From: Dama dama | Taxonomy: Eukaryota > Chordata > Mammalia > Artiodactyla > Cervidae | NCBI RefSeq assembly: GCF_033118175.1 | Contig: NC_083711.1 | Coordinates: 46,200,001 to 46,264,000, forward strand | Length of the DNA stretch: 64,000 bases | Direction of reading: 5' to 3' | Part shown: one piece after another, positions 9,671-21,293 of the stretch | How positions within the stretch are numbered: the stretch's first letter is position 1 | How the letters are laid out: each line of letters begins with the position of its first letter | The notes under the pieces: generated by a model | Told to the model about the DNA's origin: nothing | Databases searched by the model: none | Seen by the model: only the letters and a program-made list of their open reading frames with translations | Program-made: the position numbers and the translations under genes

Positions 9671-12030
9671 TGACTTCTCCTTTATCTATGATTTTTTTCA
9701 CCTCTTTTTAAGGTTTCACTGGCACACTTATAAGAAATACTATCATCAAGAATCTACCAAAATATATGCTTCTTTTTTCCTCTAGCTGCCAATCAAGTCC
9801 CAAGTCAAGGTCAAACATTTTTCTGCTCTTCAGATATCAAAGTACAATATTACTATTTTCATATTATGTTCTTTTGACATAAATAATGTTATTTTTCTAA
9901 ATGAATTCTGTATGCAGAGTACTCGGTTAACAATTAGAGGAAAATCTGAACATGTGACCACACTGTTCAAAATCCCTCAATAGTTTTCCTTTGAGATGAA
10001 GATAAAAGTGCCCAGCCTAGTCTCCCATGCTGTGATTCACCCCATGCTGGCCTGCCATGTCCATTCTGGCTCCTCTTTGCTTCCCTCTTTTGCATGTCAG
10101 CTCCATCTGCCTTTTTTTCCCATTCTCCCCCACCCTACCCCCAACTTCACTAATGATCTAGTTCTCTGATAAGCCAAGCCTGCCAATGACGGAAAACCCT
10201 GAGGATGCTAAATGTCTAGAGGCATCACCTTGGTAGAAATGAAGACCGTCAGGATGTAGCCCTGACCTATTGAAACAGAATATGCATTTTCAGAAAATCA
10301 CCAGGAGATTCACAGGGATTAAAGTTGGAGAAGCACTGATCGAGGCCACCTCCACTGTGATCCTTTGTTTTGTTTTTGCTTTGCTCCTTCCCCTGACCTA
10401 TGTCTAGTAAAATTTTTCTCCAGAAATTTCACAGTAGAGTGGGGAGTTATTTGTAGATCTGGAATGTGAGCTATAGTTTTCATGAGGAGGACAACTTTCT
10501 CGCAGTTGGCTCCTGAAGGGAGTCTAGAATTTTGTCCTCATTGAATTCATGTATAATCAGCTCAGAAAAGACCATACTAATCAAAGCACTCAGAGCATCA
10601 AAATCTGTGGATGAATGGAAGGTTGCATAAACATGCCAGAAGTGTCATATGCTGTGGCAGGTAGTGACATAAAATACAATTTCAGTTGTTCAAACTAGAA
10701 TTGTCTACAATGACTTGATGTTTATGATTTTAGAATCTGTAATGCCCTGTGGAACAACTTGGACTTTTCCCACAGGTTCAAATCTATAATGCCCAGAGGA
10801 AAAACTTAATTTTGTCCTAAAGGGAATCAATGCATGATATTAGGAAATTTTAGTGCTTCACTCCTTCCTCTTTGGTTTAAAAAGAACACTTTCATATAAT
10901 TGGTTGACTCTTCTGTTCAAAGCTAATTTATACAAACAAAATTTTCCTGAACTTGGGAAATCAATGTGCCTATGTCATTACCATTCCAGTGATGCTGCAT
11001 TATTTTCTACATAAAAAGCTTACCTCTTTGAAAGGATCTCCACAATTTCCTACAAGATATGGGTAAAAGAGAAATAACTTCTGCAAGGCACATTATTCTT
11101 AGGTAAAACAATGAGAATACTGTAAAATCTATAATTTTAGATTGCTTTACTAGATGCCAAAAAGGCAGGTGAAAAATTAATAATTAATGACATATCTATA
11201 TATCATATTTTTGTGGCTAAATCTAGGATAAGCAAAATAAAGGTAAAAATGAATTGTCCCTCAATGATAATTCATTATCTTTCTAACATAACTATAAAGA
11301 CTTCATAAATTTTGGTGAACTAGAATCTTAGAGAATTTAACCTGGCTGTAAATATAGGTCACATGTTTCCTACATAAGAAATTTTTCTGGGTGTTCTGAT
11401 TAAAAGTTTCATTCTTCCTAATTAATCTCAGGTTCTGACTCTACTTTTAAGGTAAGTCACTTACATATTAATTTCTCTATTCTCTCACCTACTTCTGAGA
11501 ATACTTTTATTCAGTATTTTAATATATATTGTAAGAAATATGCATAAAATGTTCTCCTATTGCTCCTTCCAAGTTTATACTTAATAAAGACCCACATGCA
11601 TATTGAATTTGAGCAATTTCAATTATCCTTTAATTTGGAATTGCAAGGAAGGGAGCCTACTCCAAATAAAAATACATTTGACAACTAGAATTACTGGCAT
11701 TGGTTATTTATATCACTTGAATTAGGCTGTAGTCTTTGGCAGAATTTTATTTTACTAGAAAAACTGGTGGAGAAGAAAGTGCTCTCAAACGCAGCAGGAT
11801 TTCTAGAAAAAATCAGCTCTAATCACTCTAATAAAACATATAAATCAACTTTTAATTAATTATGGAAAGAACTTTCCAGCAATGTCAATATATTTTAAAA
11901 AGTCAAAGTTTCTAAGGTAAAATTTAAAATTAAATTCCCTGTGTCACACACAAATTCCCTAGGAAGATAACCTTTGAATTTTGAAGAAAAGAAAACAGAA
12001 AGATTCCCAGTGTTGCCAACATTTAATGAA
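9671..12030 (+). repeat. Unit 2 proximal spacer
   Basis: Non-coding, alignable with 44100-46450 (unit 4) and more loosely with 33800-35740 (unit 3). About 9960-10160 resembles an L2 3' end (an 'aaaatccctcaatag' motif and a CT-rich continuation). There is no gene. The alignment to unit 4 stops at 12033, where about 1.4-1.6 kb of the other units is missing. Confidence 0.6.
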
Positions 12031-12102
12031 AACATCTAAGTTACTGAGTCTTAGTGACTCTACATTCTGACTTATTTCTGTCTTTTTTTTCTCCTCATCA
12101 TG

Positions 12103-12170
12103 GGTGACCCCATGGACTGTAGCCCGCCAGGCTCCTCTGTGGGATTTCTGAAACAAGAATACTGTAGTGG
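12103..12170 (-). mobile_element. Bov-tA fragment (antisense)
   Basis: Carries 'ccccatggactgtagccc' and 'gccaggctcctctgtggga'. It is one of two related fragments flanking a 0.6-0.7 kb stretch that unit 1 lacks. Confidence 0.65.
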
Positions 12171-12756
12171 GTGTGCTAGTAGTAAATTACACCAGAGATT
12201 CTAGAGCATCACATGAATTTGAATCAACTGGAGGGAAATTTTGAAATGCAGATTGTTGGGCTTCATTCTTGCCCTCTTGAACATACATTTACAATAATAC
12301 TGCATAACCTGTATTTTGTACAAGTATTTCACCAATTTTGATGTGTATTCTGATTTAAGAACCATTCAGTAAGAGTATCAGCTCCCGAATTAGTATTCCT
12401 GACACTAGTTTCCCTTCCCTACAGAGTATTTCTATGCTACCAAATATTTATTTTAAAAATAAAATGTGGCTCCTTGTATTAAAAGTCCCCAGCACATGCC
12501 TGCTGTCTGACAAACTTCAAGATCTTTCACATGGCATCCAAATCATTTTGTAATACTTCAAATTTCTTTTCCCTGGAATCTCATCCATATCCTAGACAGA
12601 ATGTCCCTCACACATTCAATTATCTCCATAAATTTACCTAATGTTTAGAGTCTTTTTCCTGTTTTCTAAATCCTTTCATTCTTCCACATTTTTAAAGCAA
12701 TAATTGCATTTTCCACTACACCAATATCCAAAACTAGTTTCCATTGCTATTTCTTG
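12171..12756 (+). other. Unit 2 pre-OR spacer with L2-like section
   Basis: Alignable with 37260-37720 (unit 3) and 49185-49740 (unit 4), and absent from unit 1. About 12490-12700 resembles an L2-type 3' end shared by three units. Non-coding. Confidence 0.5.
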
Positions 12757-12865
12757 TTGTTGTTTAGTCGCTATGTCATGTCCAACACTTTGCGACCCCA
12801 TGAACTATAGCCCACCAGGCTCCTCTGTGGGATTACCCAAGCAAGAATACTGGAGAGGATATGCT
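12757..12865 (-). mobile_element. Bov-tA fragment (antisense)
   Basis: Contains the 'ttgttgtttagtcgctatgtc' end and the 'cccaccaggctcctctg' core. It matches the right part of the unit 1 chimera at 748-826. Confidence 0.75.
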
Positions 12866-12955
12866 AGTAAAACACATTTAAGGGCACTCTGATAAGTGTA
12901 TGACTTTGTTTCAATTACTTTCTCCCAACATTCTTTTATAAAGCTTACATCTACT

Positions 12956-13126
12956 TGGGCTTCCCTAGTGGCTCAGATAGTAAAGAATCCGCCTGCAATG
13001 TGGGAGACCTGGGTTTGATCCCTGAGCTGGGAAGGTCCCCTGGACGTGGGCATGGCAACCCACTCCAGCATTCTTGCCTGGAGAATCCCCATGAAGAAGC
13101 CTGGGGGATACAGTCCATGAGGTCAT
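12956..13126 (+). mobile_element. Bov-tA SINE upstream of OR copy 2
   Basis: Same insertion as 912-1083, with the target-site duplication ttacatctact at 12945-12955 and 13127-13137. One G fewer near 13107 than in unit 1 puts the SINE frame out of phase with the receptor here. Confidence 0.85.
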
Positions 13127-13172
13127 TTACATCTACTTACATCTTACACTTTCTGATTTCATTTCAGGGAGC

Positions 13173-14102
13173 ATGGATACTAAAAATGCAACACTGCTCT
13201 CAATGTTTGTTCTCACCGGACTTCCCTATCACCTGGAGTGGCAAATCCCCCTATTCCTGTTGTTCTTGGTGATATACCTCATCACCACTATGGGAAACCT
13301 TGGACTAATTTATCTCATCTATAATGACCCTCACCTTCACATCCCCATGTACTTATTCCTTGGGAGTTTAGCCTTTGTGGATTCTTGGATATCATCCACA
13401 GTGACCCCCAAGATGCTAGTCAATTTTTTTGCTAGGAGTAAAATGATATCTCTCTCTGAATGTGTGCTACAATTTACTTCCTTTGCATTTGGTGGAACCA
13501 CGGAATGCTTCTTGCTTGCAACAATGGCTTATGATCGCTATGTGGCCATATGCAAACCATTACTGTATCCAGGGATTATAACCAACAGACTATGCATCCA
13601 GCTGTTAGTATCATCATTTGTAGCAGGACTTATTCATCCCATGATTCATGTAGGTGCTTTATTCAGGTTAACCTTCTGTAAGTCTAACATAATACATCAC
13701 TTTTACTGTGACATCATGCCATTGTTTAAGATTTCTTGTACCGACCCTTCAATTAATGTCCTAATGGTGTTTATTTCCTCTGGGTCAATACAGGTGCTTA
13801 GCATTATGACTGTTCTTGTCTCTTATACACTTGTTCTATATACGGTTTTGAAAAAGAAGTCTGTACAAGGCATAAGAAAGGCCTTCTCCACCTGTGGAGC
13901 CCACCTCCTGTCTGTCTCTTTGTACTATGGGTCTCTTCTCTTCATGTATATGCGCTCTGGATCCACACAGGCAGATGATCAAGATATGATGGACTCTCTA
14001 TTTTACACTGTCATAATTCCCTTGTTAAATCCAATCATCTACAGCCTGAGAAATAAGAAAGTCATAGATTCACTGACAAAAGTATTAAAGAGAAATGCTT
14101 AG
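13173..14102 (+). CDS. Olfactory receptor, OR5H-like, copy 2 (intact, 309 aa)
   Basis: Class A odorant receptor with all family marks: NAT glycosylation site at 5-7, GN in TM1, Cys97, MAYDRYVAIC 118-127, loop cysteines 169/179/189, KAFSTCGAH 237-244, and NPIIYSLRNK in TM7. The start is chosen by homology and by the acceptor AG at 13166-13167, five bases before the ATG. It differs from copy 1 at ten positions: R89S, M98V, L102T, M136I, S156P, A219T, G231V, P254S, V260M and P262S. That makes it a very recent duplicate or one kept similar by gene conversion. Its upstream region lacks the conserved block seen before the other three copies, so its regulation may differ. Confidence 0.93.
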   Translation: MDTKNATLLSMFVLTGLPYHLEWQIPLFLLFLVIYLITTMGNLGLIYLIYNDPHLHIPMYLFLGSLAFVDSWISSTVTPKMLVNFFARSKMISLSECVLQFTSFAFGGTTECFLLATMAYDRYVAICKPLLYPGIITNRLCIQLLVSSFVAGLIHPMIHVGALFRLTFCKSNIIHHFYCDIMPLFKISCTDPSINVLMVFISSGSIQVLSIMTVLVSYTLVLYTVLKKKSVQGIRKAFSTCGAHLLSVSLYYGSLLFMYMRSGSTQADDQDMMDSLFYTVIIPLLNPIIYSLRNKKVIDSLTKVLKRNA

Positions 14103-14960
14103 ATCTCATACTATTATCAGTTCTTTTTTTTACTGATATAGTCACAAAACAGTGCAGATTACATGTGGTTCAGATTGGGTTAGGGTTCAAGGTTTTTTGC
14201 AATTATAATTACTCTAGTGTTTTGACCTAAGTTGTTAGTACTAACATACTCCTTAAGATATTAATGTATACTGTCAAAAAAATGCAAGGAATTCTCAACA
14301 ATTTTCATGTCACATTAGAATAATTGAAGCAGGAAACAAATTAAAATATTTTACATACTTGTGTGTTCTATAGTATAGATTTACAAAATGATTAGGCACG
14401 GAAGTAGTAATGTTCCTCTAATAGGATTAGACTCTGTCGTCTTTGATAGTAATATAGCTGCACAGCCTGGAGATTAACTGCATATAAATCCACAATGGAT
14501 GCAATGTTTGTGTTTGAATGAAATGATATAAATCACAAGAATTCTGCTGCAGACCAAAAGGTCTTTCATTCCACTTTATTTGGGACATGGTGAGTTCCCC
14601 CATTACCATGGGGATTCAACAGTAATATTCCAGAGAAAGATAAAAAGAAATGGGAAAAGCAATGAAGAAAAAATGAGAAGCAAGTTAAGACAGTGAAGGG
14701 AGAGTCAACTTTTAAGAGGATGCTCTTAGCCCAGTCATTGTCCATGAGCAACAAGAGGAGGGAATTGGCTCTCACTGTCTATGATGTCACTTCCCAGTTG
14801 TGCCTGTATTTTGTAGGAAAATCTGAAAACCTTCGCTAATTAGAAAGCTAGATGAGACTGAAGAATTAAATTGGGATGGGCTTAAAGAAAAAGAAAAGTG
14901 GCAGAATAGGAAGGAAACGATCAATCTTGCTAGATTTTTTAAAGGGAAACTTTTCAAATA
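14103..14960 (+). repeat. 3' flank of OR copy 2, duplicated
   Basis: Near-identical to 2060-2905. Short open frames on the minus strand (14427-14993) also occur in the unit 1 copy without conservation of their reading, so they are not taken as genes. Confidence 0.8.
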
Positions 14961-17185
14961 AATCAGTAATATATAAGTCTTTCTGGCATGCACTGTTTAC
15001 ATGATTTCAAATGCATATTACAAAAGTTCAAATAATGTTAACTTGATATAATGTCATAGTGCCTAATGGGTAGCTGGAAAAGCAAAAAAATGAGCAAGAT
15101 TTTGGATATTTTGTGTCTTCAAGGTCTTTAACATTAGTTTTCATCTCACTCTATAAGTGCAATGAGAGACCTATCTTTGGGTCCACTCCTGCCTTTCCTT
15201 TTACAACACTGAAATTCCATACACCTACTTATTAATGCACAAATCATCTTATCCTACAAGCTATCTGCCTCTGTGTTTTGCAAAGCTCTCCTTTTATCAT
15301 GTTGGTACTCAAAAGTCCTAAACATAGTTGCCAGGTTATTCTTCATAGACAGAACTATGATAAAATCATATCCCATTTCAATAGCTTTTAAAGGATTGAC
15401 ACTGCTGATAATGTACAAATACACCTTTTGTATTTAGCTCTGTAGATGTAGTCATGCATATATTTATTTGTTCATGTGTATGTCCAGATTACATGAAATA
15501 CATATACATACTTTCATAGATATTTGTATCTATATCCACACCTCCATGTATTACATCTTTCTAACTTACTGTATCAGTATTGCATATCTTTCTATCTCTA
15601 CCTCAACCTCCATTTCTATCCTCCTGATTGCTCCCTGATTTTCTCACCATCAATTATATGGTCCTTTGAAATAACACCTTGGTTTACCTCAGAAGTCATT
15701 GACCACATAATTCTCCTAACTGACCATGTATTATACCCAGAATGAGTTGCAGAAAGCTTTCCAGACACCCTGAAGTTACTCAGGTACATGCATTTGCTAA
15801 TACAAGTCTGTCCACAGACAATATACACTGTCTATTGACAACACATTCATCTTTATATACAACTCAAATGGTGTCCTTTCTCCAAAGCTTTTCCCATATA
15901 TTACAGCACTCATAATGCATTTCCATATTATACTGAAGAAGACAGTACTGCTTAGTCAGTTCATTCATATGTCTTAGGTCACATGTGATCTTCTGTTGGT
16001 TGGTCAAAAAGTTCCTTTGGGTTTCTCAATAACACCTTAGAGAAAAACCCAAACAAACTTTTTGGCCAACCCAATATAATACTTACTTGGGGAACAAATG
16101 CTTTTCTTTTTTTTAATATAAATTAGATGTCTTAATCTCTATCTTTTGCAGCAATGAGCATAACTTTGCAACACTGCAGCTTACACACATGAGGTCTTGA
16201 ATAAGTATCTGTGAAATATTTATAAAATTGAGCTGAATCTGAGAGCACAAATACATAGAGTGCAGTGAGAATATATCACTCATTTTTAATCTTGCAATGA
16301 GCCCCAGGACACATTGGGGCTTGGAGGGCTACAGCACACAGCTCGCCTTCTTAAGGTTCTTTGATGATAAGTGCAAGCATTATACACCTAAAGTTACCTA
16401 TTCTTGTTCTTTTTATCATGATAAAAGGCTCCTGGGATAGACTATAACACATATCAAGGACAGCTATTCAACTGGATGCTTGATTTAAACACCTGTTTTA
16501 AACACGTGTTTAAAATATACAAGCATTCAAAAATATAATTATCCTATAATTTCAAGGTCCACTTCACAAGGCTAGACTGGGTCATCTGCCCTTTTGTCGT
16601 TCCCATGAGGGATATTCCCAAGTCCTTGGAAAGAGAACAGAAATGGATCATACGTTAGCTGCTTTTACTTTTTTCCTAAGAAAATCTATGTTATTGCATA
16701 GATGTATATTGTAAAAAATTTTGTGGTTGTATAACAGTCTCAGTGTATTGATGCTTTAATGTGAGCTGTCTTGATTTTACTTGTTCATTCATTATTACAA
16801 TCCCAAAGCTAGATTGATAATACAAAAGCTACTCTTATGCCATCACAATGGTCTGGTTCTCTAACTGACCTTCCCTTGAATCAGTAGTCTGATGTCACAC
16901 TACAGCCATATGAAGAAAGTCTGTTACTTGCCAAGACTTACCTTAGGTTGGGTGGGTACGGGACAGACAGTTGGGGTCCTCTCTAAGCTCAGAATTCCTG
17001 TGCAGACTTCTCTTTTCCATGCCTGGTGTATAGATTCCTCTGCTAGGGTTTATCCTTTACTGCAATCTCAAACATTTTACTTTATGCCTTCCACAAATTC
17101 ACCAAAACCCCTAGTTTATAGATGTGATCTAATTCTTACTTCTGTTATAGACATTTCTCATCTTCGACCTTCATGTCTGTCACTT
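14961..17185 (+). repeat. Unit 2 distal spacer
   Basis: Non-coding. 15000-15230 aligns with 52640-52880 (unit 4) and about 40790-40900 (unit 3). 15620-15950 aligns with 55070-55350 (unit 4). 16270-17190 aligns with 41670-42540 (unit 3). There is no gene. It holds the short mariner-like element at 15996-16074. Confidence 0.65.
15996..16074. mobile_element. Mariner-type MITE
   Basis: About 79 bases made almost wholly of two inverted arms. The left arm reads ttggttggtcaaaaagttc and the right arm's complement reads ttgggttggccaaaaagtt, followed by gtttgggtttttct-type sequence on both sides. These arms are the terminal repeats of Tc1/mariner elements of the kind seen in ruminants. There is no transposase. 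It could form a hairpin in RNA. Confidence 0.7.
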
Positions 17186-17380
17186 TAGTAGCATGTTGAA
17201 CTCCCCAGGTCGGTAGGTGCCCAATATGCTACTGCAGAAGAATGGAGAAATAACTTCAGAAAGAAAGAGGAGGCTGAACTAAAGCGAAAACAACGCCCAG
17301 GTGTAGATGTGACTGGTGATGGAAGTAAAGACCGATGATGTAAAGAACAATATTGCATAGGAACCTGGAATATTAGGTCC

Positions 17381-18945
17381 ATGAATCAAGGTAAATTGGA
17401 AGTGGTCAAACAGGAGACGGCAAGAGTGAACATCAACATTATAGGAATCAGTCACCTAAAATGGACCAGAATGGGAGAATTTAATTCAGATGACCATTAT
17501 ATCTACTATTCTAGGCAAAAATTCCTTAGAAGAAATGGAGTAACTCTCATAGTCAATAAAAGAGTCCAAAATACAATACTTGGGTGCAGGCTCAAAAATG
17601 ACAGGATGATCTCTGTTTGTTTCCAAGGCAAACCATTCAATATCACAGTAATTCAAGTCTATGCCCCAACCACTAATGCCAAAGAAGCTGAAGTAGAAAG
17701 GTTCTATGATGACCTACAGACCTTCTAGAACTAATAGAAAAAAAGATGTCCTTTTCCTCATAGAGGACTGGAATGCAAAAGTAAGAAGTCAAGAGATACC
17801 TGGAGTAACACGCAAATTTGGCCTTGGAATACAAAATGAAGCAGGGCAAAGGCTAACAGCTTTGTCAAGATAATGCACTGGTCATAGCAAACACCCTCTT
17901 CCAACAACAAAAGAGATGACTCTACACATAGATATCAGCAGATGGTCAATACCAAATCAGATTGATTATACTACTGGCAGTCGAAGATGGAGAAGCTCTA
18001 TACAGTCAGAAAAAAACAAGACCAGGAGATGACTGTGGCTCGGATCATGAGCTCCTTATTGAAAAATTCAGACTTAAATTGAAACAAGTAGGGAAAACCA
18101 CTAGACCATTCAGGTGTGACCTAAATCAAACCCCTTATGATTATACAGTGGAAGTGACAAATAGATTCAAGGGATTAGATCTGATAGACAGATTGCCTGA
18201 AGAACTATGGATAGATGTTCATGACATTGTACAGGAGGCATTGATCAAGACCATTCCTAAGAACAAGAAATGCAAAAAAGGCAAAATGGTTGTGTGAGGA
18301 GGCCTTACAAAAAAAACAGAAAAGAAGAGAAGCGAAAGGCAAAGGAGAGAAAAGGAAAGATATTCCCATCTGAAGGCAGAGTTCCAGAGAATAGCCAGGA
18401 GAGAAAAGAAAGCATTCCTCAGTGATCAGTGCAAAGAAATAGAGGAAAACAATAGAATGGGAAAGACTACAGATCTCTTCAAGAAAATTAGAGATACCAA
18501 GGGAGCATTCCATGCAAAGATGGGCATAAAAGGACAGAAACAGTATGGATCTAACAGAAGCAGAAGATATTTTTAAAAGGTGGCATAATACACAAAAGAA
18601 CTACACAAAAAACTTCTTAATGACCCAGATAACCATGATGATCTGATCACTCACCTAGAGGCAGACATCCTGGAATGTGAAGTTAAGCGGGCCTTAGGAA
18701 GCATCACTAAGAACAAAGCTAGTGGATGTGCTAGAATTCCAGTTGAGCTATTTCAAATCCCAAAAGATGATGCTGTGAAAGTGCTGCTCTCAATATGCCA
18801 GCAAATTTGGAAAACTCAGCAGTGGCCACAGGACTGGAAAAGATCAGTTTTCATTCCAATCCCAAAGAAAAGCAATGCCAAAGAATGTTCAAACTACCAC
18901 ACAGTTGCACTCATCTCACATTCTAGCAAATTAATACTCAAAATT
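17381..18945 (+). pseudogene. BovB ORF, endonuclease to start of RT (broken)
   Basis: RTE-type polyprotein remnant. 17381-17728 gives an apurinic-type endonuclease N-terminal part of 115 codons with GISHLKWTRMGEF and VIQVYAPTT. The phosphodiesterase centre after it is disrupted by stops and shifts (17729-17960). 17962-18297 resumes with the later endonuclease part (DYTVEVTNRFKGLD). 18775-18978 gives the SICQQIWKTQQWPQDWKRS region before the RT core, where the L1 insertion cuts it. It is not functional. Confidence 0.75.
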
Positions 18946-18957
18946 TCCCGAGTTAGA

Positions 18958-18972
18958 GCCAAGATGGCGGAG
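18958..18972 (+). promoter_or_regulatory. YY1-type site at L1 5' end
   Basis: gccaagatggcggag matches the CAAGATGGCGG consensus that positions L1 transcription starts in other mammals. It lies within the first ~20 bases of the element, as it does in human L1. Confidence 0.6.
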
Positions 18973-19746
18973 GAGTAGGACGGGGAGACCACTTTCTCTC
19001 CTACAAATTCATCAAAAGAATAACTGAACGCAGAGCAAACTTCGCAAAACAACTTCTGATCGCTAGCTGAGGTCATCAGGCGCCCAGAAAAGCAGCCCAT
19101 TGTCTTCGAAAGGAGGTAGGACAAAAGATAAAAAGTGAGACAAAAGAGCTAAGGACGGAGATCCGTCCCGGGAAGGGAGTCTTAGGCGGCATTGCTTGGG
19201 GTAGGGTCCGGGCCTGAGTGCCCTGAGGACAATCGGAGGGAGCTTCTGTGAGTTGCCAACTTGAACTGTGGGAGACCAAAAGAGAGAGAGTAAATTAACC
19301 AGCCGAACACACTGCCGGCTGTTCGCAGAACAAAGAGACCGAGAAAATCCAGAGAAGAGCTCGCAGGCTGCGGACCGGCCCAGCCCCGCCGGAGGCAGGA
19401 GGCAGGGGGGAGGGGAAGGTCGCGGCGAGACACAGGGCGCAGGCACCCGACCGGCGCGGGCGGGGACTGGGGCTGGGGACGCGGAGGGCAGAAGGCGCGC
19501 GCACCCGACTGGCGCCAGCGGAAACTGAGACTGGGTCCGCGGAAGGGAGGGGGCGAGCCACACCTGGGGAGAGTGCGCCCACCGAGCCCCTGGCTGCCTG
19601 GACCGCTCTGACGGGGAAGGCACAGAGAGCAGGCGCAGCTTTTCGTTCCGCGCTTTTGTGGAACACCTGAGAGCTGGAACCGCGCGCAGCGCGGGGCGCG
19701 CTCCATATAGAACAGCCGGGAGCCTGAGCGGCGCAGACGGAGAAAG

Positions 19747-19860
19747 CAGCGCCAGCCCCTCCCCACAGTGCCGGCCCGTCCCCACAGCGCCGGCCCCTCC
19801 CGGCAGCGCCAGCCCCTCCCCGCGGCGCAAGCCCATCACCACGGCGCCAGCCCCTCCCTG
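19747..19860 (+). repeat. Six tandem 19-bp GC-rich units in L1 5'UTR
   Basis: Six contiguous units of exactly 19 bases begin at 19747, 19766, 19785, 19804, 19823 and 19842. Each follows the pattern C-(A/G)-G-(C/T)-GC(C/A)-(A/G)GCCC-N-TC(C/A)C plus two bases. The complement is G-rich (GGGAGGGGC-type cores), resembling Sp1 sites. Confidence 0.85.
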
Positions 19861-20138
19861 CAGAGCGACGGAACTAGCTACCTGAATAAGAGTCCACCTC
19901 CGCCCGCCTGTGTCAGGGCGGAAATGAGGCTCTGAAGAGACCGGTAAACAGAAACCAAATAAACAAAGGGAACCGCTTCAGAAGGGACTGGTGCAACAGA
20001 TTAAAATCCCCGTAGAAAACACGGAATACACTGGAAGGGGCCTGTAGATATCGAGAAGCGTAAGCTGGAACGAGGAGCTATCTGAAACTGAGCCGAACCC
20101 ACACTGACCGCAACAGCTCCAGAGAAACTCCTAGATAT

Positions 20139-20420
20139 AATTTTACTTTTTTCTCTTTTTTTTTTTTTTCTTTTTTCTTTTTTCTTTTTTTCTCTTTTAT
20201 TTTCCTTTAAAATCCCCTATTACTCCCCCATTACTCCTTAACTTTCATTTCCATAGATTTTTATGATTTATTTAATTAGGGAAAAAAAATTTTTTTTCTT
20301 TTTCTTTTTTTTCTTTTTCCTTCTTTTTTTTTCTTTCCTTTTTCTCTTCTATTTTCTATTTGTCTTTTTCTCTTATTTCTTTTAAAAGTCCTCTAGTACT
20401 CCTCTACTACTCCTTAATTT
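20139..20420 (+). repeat. Pyrimidine-rich tract in L1 5'UTR
   Basis: Long runs of T with scattered C and a short purine break (about 20280-20292). A second, shorter A run lies at 20445-20462. It probably contributes to L1 structure rather than coding. Confidence 0.7.
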
Positions 20421-21293
20421 TCATTTTCAATACACTATAACCTTACAAAAAAAAAAAAAAAAGAAGAGAAGCCCTACTTTTAAACCGAAGATTATTCTCT
20501 CCCAATCTTGACTCTCTGTTTTCTACCTCAGAACACCTCTATTTCCTCCTTTCCCCTTCTCTTCCCAATCCAATTCTGTGAATCTTTGTAGGTGACTGGG
20601 CTACGGAGAACACTCTGGGAACAGACAGCTGCATAGATCTGTCTCTCTCCTCTTGAGTCCCCCTTTTTCTCCTCCTGCTCATCTCTATCTCCCTCCTCCC
20701 TCTCCTCTTCTTCATGTGACTCTGTGAACCTCTCTGGGTGTCCCTAACGGGGGAGAATCTTTTAGCCATTAACCTAGAAGTTTTCTTATCAGGGCTGTAT
20801 AGTTGGAGAAGTCCTGAGACTACAGGAAGAATAAAACTGAAATCCAGAGGCAGGAGACTTAAGCCCAAAACCTGAGAACACCAGAAAACTCCTGACTAAA
20901 TGGAACTTTAAGTAAAAAGTGACTGTCCAAAAGCCTTCATACCTACACTGAAACCAACCACCACCCAAGAGCCAATAAGTTTTAGAGCAAGACATACCAC
21001 GCAAATTCTCCAGCAACGCACAAACATAGCCCTGAACATCAACATACAGGCTGCCCAAGGTCACACCTAACACATAGACCCATCTCAAAACTCATTACTG
21101 GGCACTCCATTGCTCTCCAAAGAGAAGAAATCAAGTTCCACGCACCAGAACACTGACGCAAGCTTCCCTAACCAGGAAACCTTGACAAGCCAATCGTCTA
21201 ACCCCACCCACTGGGTTAATCCTCCACAATAAAAAGGAAACACAGACCTCCAGAATACAGAAAGCCCACTCCAGATACAGCAATCTAAACAAG

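Larger units (their letters stand above)
18950..21293 (+). promoter_or_regulatory. L1 5'UTR / internal promoter region
   Basis: About 2.3 kb. The first 0.9 kb is GC- and CpG-rich (19140-19880), in sharp contrast with the AT-rich surroundings. It is followed by a long pyrimidine-rich tract (about 20139-20420) and then an A-rich lead into ORF1. It starts with a YY1-type motif and holds a 19-bp tandem repeat (19747-19860). L1 5'UTRs act as internal pol II promoters; activity of this copy is not shown. Confidence 0.75.

Noticed and set aside
19268..19885. Plus-strand frames of 75-86 codons in GC-rich DNA
   Set aside because: Low stop frequency in the CpG-rich L1 5'UTR, no homology visible, and upstream of the real ORF1.
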